Assembly (NCBI GenBank): GCA_016794465.1
Contig: JAEUKA010000036.1
Coordinates: forward strand, 372,001 to 436,000
DNA from: Myxococcales bacterium
GTDB taxonomy: Bacteria; Myxococcota_A; Polyangia; Palsa-1104; JAEUJZ01
DNA length: 64,000 bases
Direction: 5' to 3'
In this document: positions 19,550-28,390 of the stretch, one piece after another
Layout: the number at the start of each line of letters is the position of its first letter
Numbering within the stretch: position 1 is the first letter of the stretch
Made by a program: the position numbers and the translations under genes
Notes under the pieces: generated by a model
The model's database searches: none
Seen by the model: only the letters and a program-made list of their open reading frames with translations
What the model was told of the DNA's origin: nothing

Positions 19550-21436
19550 ATGGCGATGGGACCTGGTGACGAAAGTGGCCCCTATCCAATACTAAGGGCA
19601 CCCGTTCGTCCGCTTGCGCCCGAGGTACGAACCGGTATCGCCGCTGCCAGCGGAATCGCTGTTGGCCAAGCCTTTGTCATCGATCGCCGTCGTCAGCCCA
19701 CCCCGCGTCGTCACCTTCTGCCCGAGGAAATCACTGCCGAGCTGGTGCGTCTCGACGAAGCGGTTTCGCTCGCCGACATGCAGCTCGAGCGGCTCAAGCG
19801 CAAGCTCAAAGAGAGCGACGAGAGCGACAGCAGCGTGATCTTGGAAGCGCATCAGCTGATCCTGCGCGATGAACACCTGCTCGGGCCGACGCGACGGCGT
19901 ATACGCGACGAGAAGCTCAATGTCGAGTGGGCCCTGCGCAAGACCGTCGCCGAGATTCAGCAGCGCTTCGATGCGATCGACCTGCCCTACTTCCGCGAGC
20001 GCAAGAGCGATGTCGCGTTCGTTGGTGAACAGGTGCTGCGCAACCTCCTTGATGCGACCGGTGGGGTGACCTGGCAGCCGCCGCTCGGTGCAGTGGTGGT
20101 GGCACACGACCTGTCACCGGCCGATACGGTGCATCTACATCGTCACCAGATTGCCGCGCTGGTTACTGACGCTGGTGGTCGCACCTCGCACACGTCGATC
20201 CTGGCCCAAGCATTTGGCATTCCCGCCGTCGTGGGACTGGAAGACATCACCGAGGCGGTGGGAACCGGCGATCTGCTGATCGTCGACGGAAATCGTGGCG
20301 AAGTCATTCTCTGCCCCAGCCAGAGCATGACCGATGACTACAAGCAGCAGGCCCGGTCCGAGCACGCCAAGATTGTCCAGCTGCTCGCCGAGCGGGATTC
20401 CCCAGCCGAAACCACCGATGGCGTCCGCATTCGTCTCGTCGCCAACATCGAGCTGCCCGACGAAGTACCGATTGCCTTGGAGTACGGCGCCGAGGGCATT
20501 GGCCTGTACCGCACCGAGTTTCTGTTCCTCGATCGCGAAGACTTCCCGCGCGAAGAAGAGCACTTCATGCACGCCCGGGGCGTCCTGCGTCGCGTCGCGC
20601 CGTATGAAGCCACGTTTCGGACCTTTGACCTTGGCGTCGACAAGGTGGCGCCGTTCCTCAGTCGCATCACCGGGGCGCATCCCAGTTCCTCCGAGGCAGA
20701 GCCCAACCCAGCACTCGGCTTGCGCTCACTTCGTCTGTGCCTGAAAGAGCCCGCGTTTTTCAAAGCCCAGCTGCGAGGACTGCTGCGCGCCTCGGTGCAC
20801 GGGACGATGCGGATCATGTTCCCGATGGTCAGCGGCGTCGAAGAGCTGGCCCGTGCCAAAGAGATACTCGACGAGTGTCGCCGCGAGCTGCAAAAGGAAG
20901 GCCTGGCCTTTGCCGACCACATCCCGATCGGGATCATGATTGAGATGCCGTCGGCGGTGATGGTGTCGGATCACCTCGCCAAAGAGGTCGACTTTATGTC
21001 GATTGGCACCAACGACCTCATCCAGTACTCGCTGGCGCTCGACCGGCTCAACGAGCACGTCGGGTACCTGTATCAGCCGCTTCACCCGGCGGTGCTGCGC
21101 ATGGTCAAGTACACCGTCGATGCTGCACACGCCGAGGGGCGACGGGTCGGAATGTGTGGCGAGCTAGCCGGTGAGCCGCTGCTGACGGTCATCTTGCTTG
21201 GGCTTGGGCTCGACGATCTGTCGATGAATGCGGCATCTTTGCCACTGGTCCGCCGACTGGTGCGTCAGCTCTCGGCCAAAGAAGCGCGGGCGCTCGCGGA
21301 TGAAGTGCTGAAGCTGCCAAGCGCCTCCCAGATCGAAGCCGTCGTGCGAGAGCGGCTCCAGCGACTGCTCGGCGACGATCCGGCGTGGTCGACGCTCACC
21401 AGCACAGTGCGCCGCAGCGGCAAGCACGCACACTAG
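19550..21436 (+). CDS. ptsI: PTS enzyme I (PEP:protein phosphotransferase)
   Basis: A 628-residue EI that takes phosphate from phosphoenolpyruvate and passes it to HPr. The phospho-His is His214 in GGRTSHTSILAQAFGIPAVV. The PEP-binding barrel contains LYRTEFLFLDR, SIGTNDLIQYSLALDR and the catalytic Cys in VGMCGELAGEP. No GAF domain is fused at the N-terminus, so it resembles PtsI more than PtsP. It begins 4 bp after ptsH and closes the eight-gene operon. Confidence 0.95.
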   Translation: MAMGPGDESGPYPILRAPVRPLAPEVRTGIAAASGIAVGQAFVIDRRRQPTPRRHLLPEEITAELVRLDEAVSLADMQLERLKRKLKESDESDSSVILEAHQLILRDEHLLGPTRRRIRDEKLNVEWALRKTVAEIQQRFDAIDLPYFRERKSDVAFVGEQVLRNLLDATGGVTWQPPLGAVVVAHDLSPADTVHLHRHQIAALVTDAGGRTSHTSILAQAFGIPAVVGLEDITEAVGTGDLLIVDGNRGEVILCPSQSMTDDYKQQARSEHAKIVQLLAERDSPAETTDGVRIRLVANIELPDEVPIALEYGAEGIGLYRTEFLFLDREDFPREEEHFMHARGVLRRVAPYEATFRTFDLGVDKVAPFLSRITGAHPSSSEAEPNPALGLRSLRLCLKEPAFFKAQLRGLLRASVHGTMRIMFPMVSGVEELARAKEILDECRRELQKEGLAFADHIPIGIMIEMPSAVMVSDHLAKEVDFMSIGTNDLIQYSLALDRLNEHVGYLYQPLHPAVLRMVKYTVDAAHAEGRRVGMCGELAGEPLLTVILLGLGLDDLSMNAASLPLVRRLVRQLSAKEARALADEVLKLPSASQIEAVVRERLQRLLGDDPAWSTLTSTVRRSGKHAH

Positions 21437-21595
21437 GCTTCCGATTGGTGCACTGTTCGAGGAGCTTCCGGGGCCCACATGTCGGACTGCGGGCTGGCGT
21501 GGCACGCTGCTGCTCTGGCTGCTTCTGAAGATCCTTGCGCTCCGTACCATCGGGCGCAAAAATCAGCGGGAGCCCTGCTCGGGTCGAGGTTGCTG

Positions 21596-23146
21596 ATGCA
21601 CATGCGTGCGCTCGTTGGCTTGGTTGTCGCTTTGCTTGGCTTGTCCGGCTGTGAACGTCGGAACTTGGACCAGTGTCGCGTGCCCGACCTGCCGTGTGAG
21701 GATGGCCGTTTTTGCAAGATTCCAACTGGCGCCACCGTCGGAAAATGCGAACCAACCGAGTGCTCCGACAGCCGCGACTGCGCCAGCGACCGACCCAACT
21801 GCAGCCCACAAGGCCGGTGCTTCGCCTGTAGCAGCGTCAGCGACTGCGCCAAGCAGACCGGCGCGCCGATCTGTGATACCGGACGCTGCGTCGAGTGCAA
21901 GACCTCGAAGGACTGTAGCGACAAGAGCCGGCCTTACTGTGAAGATCCCAGCCGAGCTTGCCGCGCCTGCAAACGACACGCCGAGTGCGACTCGACAGCC
22001 GGTGCCCGCGATGGCGTCTGTGTCAAGGACGACACGCTGCGCAACCTACCGACGGGCCAAGCGCTCCAAAACGGCATGTGCGTGCCTTCGGACCGGATCG
22101 TCAGCGTCGATATCAACAGCTGCTCCGGGACTTGCACGGTGCAAGACAAGCTGACCGAGGTCGCGGCCCAGAAGCCGTACCTGCGCATCGGCCAGTTCAC
22201 CTCGGCAGCGCTGATCACGGTGAGGCCAGTGCCAGGCCTGCCGGAAGTTCACATCATCAGCCCGCTTGGCGACTATGCGCCCCCCGACCCGGCGGCGAAG
22301 GACAAGATCCCCAACGCCATCCTCACCAACTCCAACGGCACCGCGCTCCGCATCGAAGGTGGCGCCAGCGTGACCGTCGAGGGACTGCTCATCAAAGACA
22401 GCAAGCTCGGCCTCGCGTGCGTCTCTGGCGCCGCTCCGACGCGGGTGCGCATCCTCCGGTCCCTCATCGGTGCCAGCGATGTCGGCATCCAGTCAACGGC
22501 TGGCTGCGAGCTGTCCATCGAGCAGTCCTGGATCGGCGAAGGTCCCCGCGACCGGTATCAGGGCCTCGTGAACTCCGGCAACATCTTGGCCATGGACTTG
22601 AGAGGCACCAAGTTTGACATCATCAACACGGTGTTCAACCACAACTCGCCGGCTCCGGGCATGTTCGGCGGTATCTGGATCAATGACGCAACCGCTTCGA
22701 CCCCAGGCCGCATCATCAACAGCACGTTTACCAGGCACGAGACGGCGGATGGCAACCGCAAGGCCCTGCTGCTCGACTGCATTCCCGCCACGACCAGCAT
22801 TGCCATCGTCAACAGCCTGTTTCTCAACAGCACGGCGCTGACCGGAGGCACTACCTACATCCACAGCGCCTGTCGCGGCCCTGACCAGAAGTACCTGGGC
22901 ACAGACGATACCGCACTGACAGGGGACAACAACGCCACGGATCTGGTGCTGGCCGATGTCTTTACCTCACCGACGGCGCAGGGCGACTTGACCTTGAAAA
23001 GCACCGCCGATGCTCGAGTCCGAGACGGTGGCCTCACTCAGTTCGTCGATGGCACAGGCAAGAGCCTCCTCCCCACCATCGACATCATTGGCGCCGCTCG
23101 ACAAGCTACCAAGATCTCGCGAGGCGCATTCGAGCCGACACGTTAG
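21596..23146 (+). CDS. Cys-rich lipoprotein with parallel beta-helix region
   Basis: A secreted lipoprotein of about 516 residues. The ATG at 21596 (GAGG 6 nt upstream) opens a signal peptide with lipobox LSGC (MHMRALVGLVVALLGLSGC). The mature N-terminus, about 120 residues, is packed with cysteine pairs (SDSRDC, GRCFAC, GRCVEC, SRACRAC and others), like the repeated Cys motifs of myxobacterial surface proteins. The rest shows regular NSxF / INSTFT / IVNSLF turns, typical of a right-handed parallel beta-helix. The function is unknown; adhesion or surface decoration is a guess. Confidence 0.75.
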   Translation: MHMRALVGLVVALLGLSGCERRNLDQCRVPDLPCEDGRFCKIPTGATVGKCEPTECSDSRDCASDRPNCSPQGRCFACSSVSDCAKQTGAPICDTGRCVECKTSKDCSDKSRPYCEDPSRACRACKRHAECDSTAGARDGVCVKDDTLRNLPTGQALQNGMCVPSDRIVSVDINSCSGTCTVQDKLTEVAAQKPYLRIGQFTSAALITVRPVPGLPEVHIISPLGDYAPPDPAAKDKIPNAILTNSNGTALRIEGGASVTVEGLLIKDSKLGLACVSGAAPTRVRILRSLIGASDVGIQSTAGCELSIEQSWIGEGPRDRYQGLVNSGNILAMDLRGTKFDIINTVFNHNSPAPGMFGGIWINDATASTPGRIINSTFTRHETADGNRKALLLDCIPATTSIAIVNSLFLNSTALTGGTTYIHSACRGPDQKYLGTDDTALTGDNNATDLVLADVFTSPTAQGDLTLKSTADARVRDGGLTQFVDGTGKSLLPTIDIIGAARQATKISRGAFEPTR

Positions 23147-23220
23147 CGCGAGGCTTTCGACCATTGTTTTTGGCTCGCTGACCCACGACGGGGTATAAAG
23201 GCCCGCGAAGGAGCATTCAT

Positions 23221-23442
23221 ATGTTTGGTCTAGGAGCGACGGAACTCATCATCATTTTGGTGATCGTCCTCATCATCTTTGGTGCCGGCAAGCTGCCGCA
23301 GATTGGCGATGCACTCGGTCGCAGCATCAAGAACTTCAAGAAGGCGTCCGACACCGGCAACGAGCTGGACGTGACCCCCAAGAAGGAACTCGGTGACACC
23401 GGCAAGGGCGCGCCAGCAGAGAAGGTCGCCGACAAGGCGTAG
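23221..23442 (+). CDS. tatA: Tat translocase subunit TatA
   Basis: A 73-residue TatA: one membrane helix ([20 protein letters not shown]), the FGAGKLP hinge and an amphipathic helix ([15 protein letters not shown]), then a short charged tail. It forms the protein-conducting pore with TatC. AAGGAG lies 8 nt upstream. It is separate from the tatB-tatC pair at 7589-8976 and sits 8 bp before a phaR-like gene. Confidence 0.93.
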   Translation: MFGLGATELIIILVIVLIIFGAGKLPQIGDALGRSIKNFKKASDTGNELDVTPKKELGDTGKGAPAEKVADKA

Positions 23443-23450
23443 AGGCGGGT

Positions 23451-24035
23451 ATGCCAGAGCCGCGCATCATCAAGCGCTACACCAACCGCAAGCTCTACGA
23501 CACGCAGAGCAGCCAGTATGTGACCCTTGAGCAGATCGCGCTGATGATCCGTCAGGGCGAGGAAGTCCAGGTTCTCGACAACAGCAGCAAAGAGGATCTG
23601 ACCTCGGTCACGCTGGCGCAGATCATCTTCGAGGAAGAGAAGCGCCAAAAGAACTTCATCTCGCTCGGAGCGATGCGTCAGCTGATCCAGTCCGGCGGAG
23701 CATCCTTGCAAGAGCTGGCACAGCAAGCACAGGCGCGGGTCCGCAGCGTCTTTCGCAAAGGGGAAGGGGAGCAGCAGCGGCCAGGTGAAGCCGACGAGTC
23801 CACCGACCCGCTGCGGCGCACCATCAGTGGCGACAACCCCGGAGCCGTGCGCGAGTTCATGGAGCGCTGGCAGGTGGCCCTGGAAGACTGGCAGCACAAG
23901 GTCGATGACCGCATCCACGGCGTCGTCGAGAGCCTGTCGCCCTTCGCAGCGCTGGAAAAGGAAGTCACCCGCCTGCGCCAGCGAGTCGACGAGCTAGAGT
24001 CACGCCTGACCCCCAAAGCCCCGCCCGACGCCTAG
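23451..24035 (+). CDS. PhaR-type polyhydroxyalkanoate synthesis regulator
   Basis: A 194-residue protein whose N-terminal 65 residues are the PHA accumulation-regulator DNA-binding domain (IIKRYTNRKLYDTQSSQYVT). The remainder is helical and Glu/Gln-rich with a short C-terminal coiled coil. In PHA producers PhaR represses phasin genes. Relatives are widespread in myxobacteria, and no PHA synthase or phasin is nearby, so the target here is unknown. Confidence 0.85.
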   Translation: MPEPRIIKRYTNRKLYDTQSSQYVTLEQIALMIRQGEEVQVLDNSSKEDLTSVTLAQIIFEEEKRQKNFISLGAMRQLIQSGGASLQELAQQAQARVRSVFRKGEGEQQRPGEADESTDPLRRTISGDNPGAVREFMERWQVALEDWQHKVDDRIHGVVESLSPFAALEKEVTRLRQRVDELESRLTPKAPPDA

Positions 24036-24062
24036 CCCTCGCCAGTGCATCGTCCTCCCCCG

Positions 24063-24686
24063 TCAGTACTTCTTTTCGCCCCGTAGCAGCGCCGACAGGA
24101 TCAGCAGCACCAGCGCAAACGGCGTCACCGTCACCACCACCCGCTTCACGAACTCCAGCAGCTGGCCGCCCACCTGGGTCATTCCGAACAAGACAAACGG
24201 GCCAATCAGCACGCCGGCAACGACTGCGGCTCGCATCAGCTGGTGGTGCAGCTTGCGATAAAGCGCCACGACCGTCTCCGCATCGACTTCGGTCGGCTGC
24301 GGCTCCTTGCCCAGCCAGCGCAGGGTGAGCGCCGTCAGCCCCATCGCCGTTGGAATGCCCAGCCCAATCCCCAGCGCCAGCCCCAGCCCCAAGCAGCCAA
24401 AGAACACGCCCGCTGACTGATGACTCGGGTCCAGCAGGAAAGCCAGCGGGATCGCGCCATAGCCCATCACCAGCCCCGCCAGACACAGGAAGTACAGCGC
24501 ATTGAGCGCCCCGAAGCCAAGATGCCCCGACACCGTCACGCCCTTGGCGAGCTGGCCGAGCTGCTGCTTCTCTTCCTCGCTGTAGCCAAACCCCGGATAG
24601 CTGACCCCAAGGTTGTGGAGCAGCGTGATGTTGTACGCCCAGTGCTGAAGGATGATGCGAACGGAAGGGCTCACGGCGTCACTCAT
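24063..24686 (-). CDS. Hypothetical four-helix membrane protein
   Basis: A 207-residue integral membrane protein with about four hydrophobic segments (near residues 58-78, 90-112, 150-170 and 182-202) and a short loop containing KEPQPTEVDAETVV. It begins MSDAVSPSVRIILQHW. No family is recognised. It is on the minus strand, converges on the phaR-like gene, and lies just after the kinase pair on that strand. Confidence 0.7.
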   Translation of the reverse strand: MSDAVSPSVRIILQHWAYNITLLHNLGVSYPGFGYSEEEKQQLGQLAKGVTVSGHLGFGALNALYFLCLAGLVMGYGAIPLAFLLDPSHQSAGVFFGCLGLGLALGIGLGIPTAMGLTALTLRWLGKEPQPTEVDAETVVALYRKLHHQLMRAAVVAGVLIGPFVLFGMTQVGGQLLEFVKRVVVTVTPFALVLLILSALLRGEKKY

Positions 24687-24746
24687 CGGAACGGTCCCTC
24701 TACCGAGTCACTGTAGCCTACGTCCGCGAGCAGAGGAACCGCACGA

Positions 24747-27700
24747 TCAGCGCAGCCGCTCTTGGAGCTCCGCAATGTGCGCTTTGGCCTCTGCAGACTT
24801 GACCTGCTTATAGACCTCGATGGCTTTGCGAGTCAGTGACTTTTGCTTGCTGCCTGTCTCTTGCTCGGACCACAGCTCGTAGGCTTGGCCCAGCTGCATC
24901 ATGATGTCTTTGCTGGTATCGACCGCCCGTGCGGTGTCGAGTACCTGAATCGCCTTCTCATACTCGCCACGGCTGAGGAACTTCTCGGCGGTGCTCAGGG
25001 TCTGCTTGAGCCGCGCTTTCTTGCCCGCTTTGTCCAGCTCGGGAGCGTCTGCCGCTGCTGGAGCCACCGCTGGTGTCGCCCCCGGAGCCACGACCACCGG
25101 AACCGCCGCCGGTGGAGCAGCCAGGTCAGGAGGTGCCGCCGGAGGTGCCGCCGTCGCAAGATCCGGAGCCGCGCTGAGGTCAGGCGTCGCCGCCAAATCC
25201 GGAACCGCCGCAGTGGCCAGGTCCGGCGCGGCAGCAGCGACCGGAGCCGTCGTTCCTTGCGCGGGCGCTGCCGGTTGTTCCTCGACCTCTTCGGGCTCCG
25301 GTGGGGCCTTCGGAGCAAGCTGCGCCATCAGCAGGCTGGCCCGCGAGCGAATCCCCACGTCCGAGTCCTCCGAAAGCGTCCGCAGCAGCGGCACACCCGA
25401 GCTGGTCCCATCCGCAGCCGGCCAGCTGGCCACCACCTCAATGACCTGTTTGCGCACCAGGGGCGACGAGTCTTTGGTCGCTTGCCGCAGCAGTGGAATC
25501 GCATCTGCCACCGGTAGCGACCGCGCCGCCTCCATCACGCTCACCCGCACCGCCGCATCGTTCCCCGACAGCAGCGAAGCCATGTCACTGGGCGGCGGCA
25601 CGGACTCACCCAGCTTTTTCAACAGACCGTACGCCCGAAAGCCATCGGCCCCGCCTCCCTTCAGCGTCGCCTTCAGCACATCTTTGCCTTCGCCACGACC
25701 TTGCTCGGCCAGCTCACAAGCGGCCCGGAAGCGTACCGCCGGTGAGGCATCAGCCAGCAGGGTCGTCAGCGCCGTCTTGTTCAGCTCGGGATCAGCCGAG
25801 ACTTCCGCAATAGCCAGCTTCTTGACCTCGGGATCATCGGCGGCCAGGCCCTGCTTCAGCTTGTCGCGTCGGCTGTCATCACCCATGCGCAGCAGCGTCG
25901 CCGCCGCCATGACCTGCTCACCGGCATCTCCGGTATCGGCCCGCGAGGTAAGCGCCTTCGCCAGCTCGGCCTGCGTGCCCGCATCCATCGCCGTCTCACC
26001 CTTCGACTTCAGGTGGGTACTTACCTTACCAATCGAGCGCAGTACGTCGATTCGCACCTCCCGGTTGCTGTCCGTGATGGCACCACCCAAAAGCGCAATC
26101 GCGCCCCGGTTCTTGGTCCGGCCCAGCGTCACCGCCGCCACCTTGCGAACCTCGGCCCGCTGATCCTTCATCGCCTGTCCCAGCAGCGGAATCGCCTTCT
26201 GCGGGTCGGTATCGCCGAGCATCGCCACCGCCGACTCCCGCACCGTCCAGTCGTCGTTGCTCAAGGCCGCCTGCGCCCAGGTCAAGCTCTGTTCATTGAG
26301 CACGGCCGGATCACCGCTCGCCAGCCGCAGGATCGCCCCCGCTTCCGCCTGACGCAGCAGCGGACTCTTTTCGCCCTCTTTCAGAGACTTGGCCAGCATG
26401 CCCGCGTCTTTGCGGTTGCCACAGCTGCCCAGTCCCTCGGTGGCCAGCAGGCGCTCGACCGGCGGGCGCGCGGAGTCCGCAAACACCGAGCGCAGCAGCG
26501 GCAGCCCCGTCGGATCATCCGCCGCACAGAGCAGCTGCGCCGCCAGCACCTGCTGCGGACCCGCCTTGCCGGCCAGCTCCGTCAGCATCGCCTTGCCCTC
26601 ATCCACGTGCTCTTTCGCCAGCAGCGCCGCCAGCTGAATCTGCCGCCCCACCGGCGCCTCCGCCTCCCCGAGCAAGGTCACCAGCTGCTGCTGGGCATCC
26701 CGATCCCCACGCTTGGCCCGCCGTGTCCAGATCAGCAGCGAGTCTTCCGGCGTCGCCCCTTTCTTCAGCCGCTGCGCCACTGCCTTCTGCGGCGTATGGT
26801 TCGGCAAAAGGTCTTCCAGCGTCAGCGCCGCCAGCAGCTGCAGCTTCGGGTCGGGATCTTTCTTGGCCTTTTGCTCCAAGTACTTCTGCACCGACGTTTC
26901 GCCGAGCTTCATCAGCGCCTCCGCCGTCGCCAGCATCACCCGAGGATCTTTCGACTCGGTATGCAGCTTCAGCAGGTCCGGGATCGCCGCCTTCGAGCCA
27001 ATCTGCGCCAGCGCACTCGCCGCCTGGATCTGCACCGACGGCTCCGCATCTGCCAGCCGAGGCGTGAGCAGCGCATGATGCCGCGTGTCACGGCTCGCCC
27101 CAATCGCCGTCACCGACATCTGCCGAGGTTGAACATCACCGTCCTTCAGTCCCTCTTGCAGCACCGTCAGCGCGTACGAGCGCAGCGCGATCATGTCGAT
27201 CTCTTCGCGCTTCGGCTTGTGTGCCGGCTTGGCTGGCTGCACCACCACCACCGGCTTGCGATGGCTGAACCACAGATACCCACCAATCCCACACAGGAGC
27301 AGACCCGGCAGCAGCGTCGCCGCCAGCCACATCGCCCGCCGCTTCTTCGACTGCGGAGCCATCGGCAGGTTCAGCGTGTTGCCCGACAGCGTCTGAATGA
27401 CCGCCAGCTCCCGCGTCTGGTAGGTCTTGTACCAGGCGGCGGCGTCGGTCGGCTCGCCCTTGGCCAAGCGCGCCAGATCCGTGCTCAGATCCTCGACGCT
27501 GCTGTAGCGCTCATTGGGATCTTTGGCGAGCGCCTTGCGGATGATCCACTCGATGCCCGCCGGCACATCCTCGTTGCGCAGCTTCGGATCGATGGTCGGC
27601 AGCACCTGCTGCAAGTGCGCAATCAGCATCTGGCCCAGCGTGTCGCCTCGGAACGGCGCCGTGCCCGTACACATCTCGTGGAGGATGACTCCCAGCGCGT

Positions 27701-28358
27701 AGATATCGCTCCGCTTGTCGATCGCCACGCCGTTGATCTGCTCGGGCGACATGTACTGCGGCGTACCAATCAGGTAGCCCGTCCGAGTGATCTTCCCGTC
27801 CGCTCCGGTCAAGTCCATGACCTTCGCCACACCGAAGTCCATGATCTTCAGCAGCGGCTCCTCACCCTGGCGCTCGACCAAAAACAAGTTGTCCGGCTTG
27901 AGATCTCGGTGGATCAGGCCGGCTTCGTGGGCTGCTGAGAGACCGGCACAGATCTGGTTCGTGATCGAGACGATGCTCGCAAACGGCATCTTGCCGGCCC
28001 GAATCGCCTGGGTCAGCGTCCGCCCGTTGAGCTTCTCCATCACGTAGTAGAGCCGCTTGTCCGGCAGCTCCCCGATGTCGAAGATGTCAATCAGGTTGAT
28101 GTGGCGGATGCGGCTGATGAAGCGCGCTTCCTGGAGGAATCGCTCGACCGTCTCGGGATGGTTGGCAACTTCCGCACGCAGGACCTTGCAGGCGGTCTTG
28201 TGGTGAAGCTGCTGGTGCTCGGCGGTGTAGACCGTGCCCATCCCACCTTGGCCGATGATATCGATGATCTTGTAGTCGCCCACCGTGATGCCAATCAGCG
28301 ACTCGGCATTCGGGTCGACCTTCGCAGCGCTTTCGGACGGGGTTGTGGTGTCAGCCAT
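24747..28358 (-). CDS. Ser/Thr protein kinase with HEAT repeats and TPR-like tail
   Basis: A 1203-residue membrane-anchored kinase. The kinase domain spans about residues 27-300, with the glycine loop GQGGMGTVY, VAIK-type lysine (ACKVL), catalytic loop IHRDLKPDN and DFGVAK. A single membrane helix (about 345-366) precedes some 650 residues of HEAT/PBS-lyase-like repeats (AVRVSVMEAARSLP and many similar). A Pro/Ala/Asp-rich linker and a C-terminal TPR-like pair follow. The repeat region would lie on the other side of the membrane as a protein-binding solenoid. It starts 33 bp after another kinase of the same design, which the island has cut. Confidence 0.92.
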   Translation of the reverse strand: MADTTTPSESAAKVDPNAESLIGITVGDYKIIDIIGQGGMGTVYTAEHQQLHHKTACKVLRAEVANHPETVERFLQEARFISRIRHINLIDIFDIGELPDKRLYYVMEKLNGRTLTQAIRAGKMPFASIVSITNQICAGLSAAHEAGLIHRDLKPDNLFLVERQGEEPLLKIMDFGVAKVMDLTGADGKITRTGYLIGTPQYMSPEQINGVAIDKRSDIYALGVILHEMCTGTAPFRGDTLGQMLIAHLQQVLPTIDPKLRNEDVPAGIEWIIRKALAKDPNERYSSVEDLSTDLARLAKGEPTDAAAWYKTYQTRELAVIQTLSGNTLNLPMAPQSKKRRAMWLAATLLPGLLLCGIGGYLWFSHRKPVVVVQPAKPAHKPKREEIDMIALRSYALTVLQEGLKDGDVQPRQMSVTAIGASRDTRHHALLTPRLADAEPSVQIQAASALAQIGSKAAIPDLLKLHTESKDPRVMLATAEALMKLGETSVQKYLEQKAKKDPDPKLQLLAALTLEDLLPNHTPQKAVAQRLKKGATPEDSLLIWTRRAKRGDRDAQQQLVTLLGEAEAPVGRQIQLAALLAKEHVDEGKAMLTELAGKAGPQQVLAAQLLCAADDPTGLPLLRSVFADSARPPVERLLATEGLGSCGNRKDAGMLAKSLKEGEKSPLLRQAEAGAILRLASGDPAVLNEQSLTWAQAALSNDDWTVRESAVAMLGDTDPQKAIPLLGQAMKDQRAEVRKVAAVTLGRTKNRGAIALLGGAITDSNREVRIDVLRSIGKVSTHLKSKGETAMDAGTQAELAKALTSRADTGDAGEQVMAAATLLRMGDDSRRDKLKQGLAADDPEVKKLAIAEVSADPELNKTALTTLLADASPAVRFRAACELAEQGRGEGKDVLKATLKGGGADGFRAYGLLKKLGESVPPPSDMASLLSGNDAAVRVSVMEAARSLPVADAIPLLRQATKDSSPLVRKQVIEVVASWPAADGTSSGVPLLRTLSEDSDVGIRSRASLLMAQLAPKAPPEPEEVEEQPAAPAQGTTAPVAAAAPDLATAAVPDLAATPDLSAAPDLATAAPPAAPPDLAAPPAAVPVVVAPGATPAVAPAAADAPELDKAGKKARLKQTLSTAEKFLSRGEYEKAIQVLDTARAVDTSKDIMMQLGQAYELWSEQETGSKQKSLTRKAIEVYKQVKSAEAKAHIAELQERLR

Positions 28359-28390
28359 GTCAGACGGCGTTTCTCCCGCGTACAGCGGGT

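Noticed and set aside
21498..21515. TGGCAC-type sigma-54 promoter before the Cys-rich lipoprotein
   Set aside because: TGGCACG is present but the downstream TGC is one base out of register.
24991..27938. Long plus-strand frames across the HEAT kinase
   Set aside because: They are Ser/Ala- or Arg/Gln-rich shadows of the 1203-residue kinase on the other strand.
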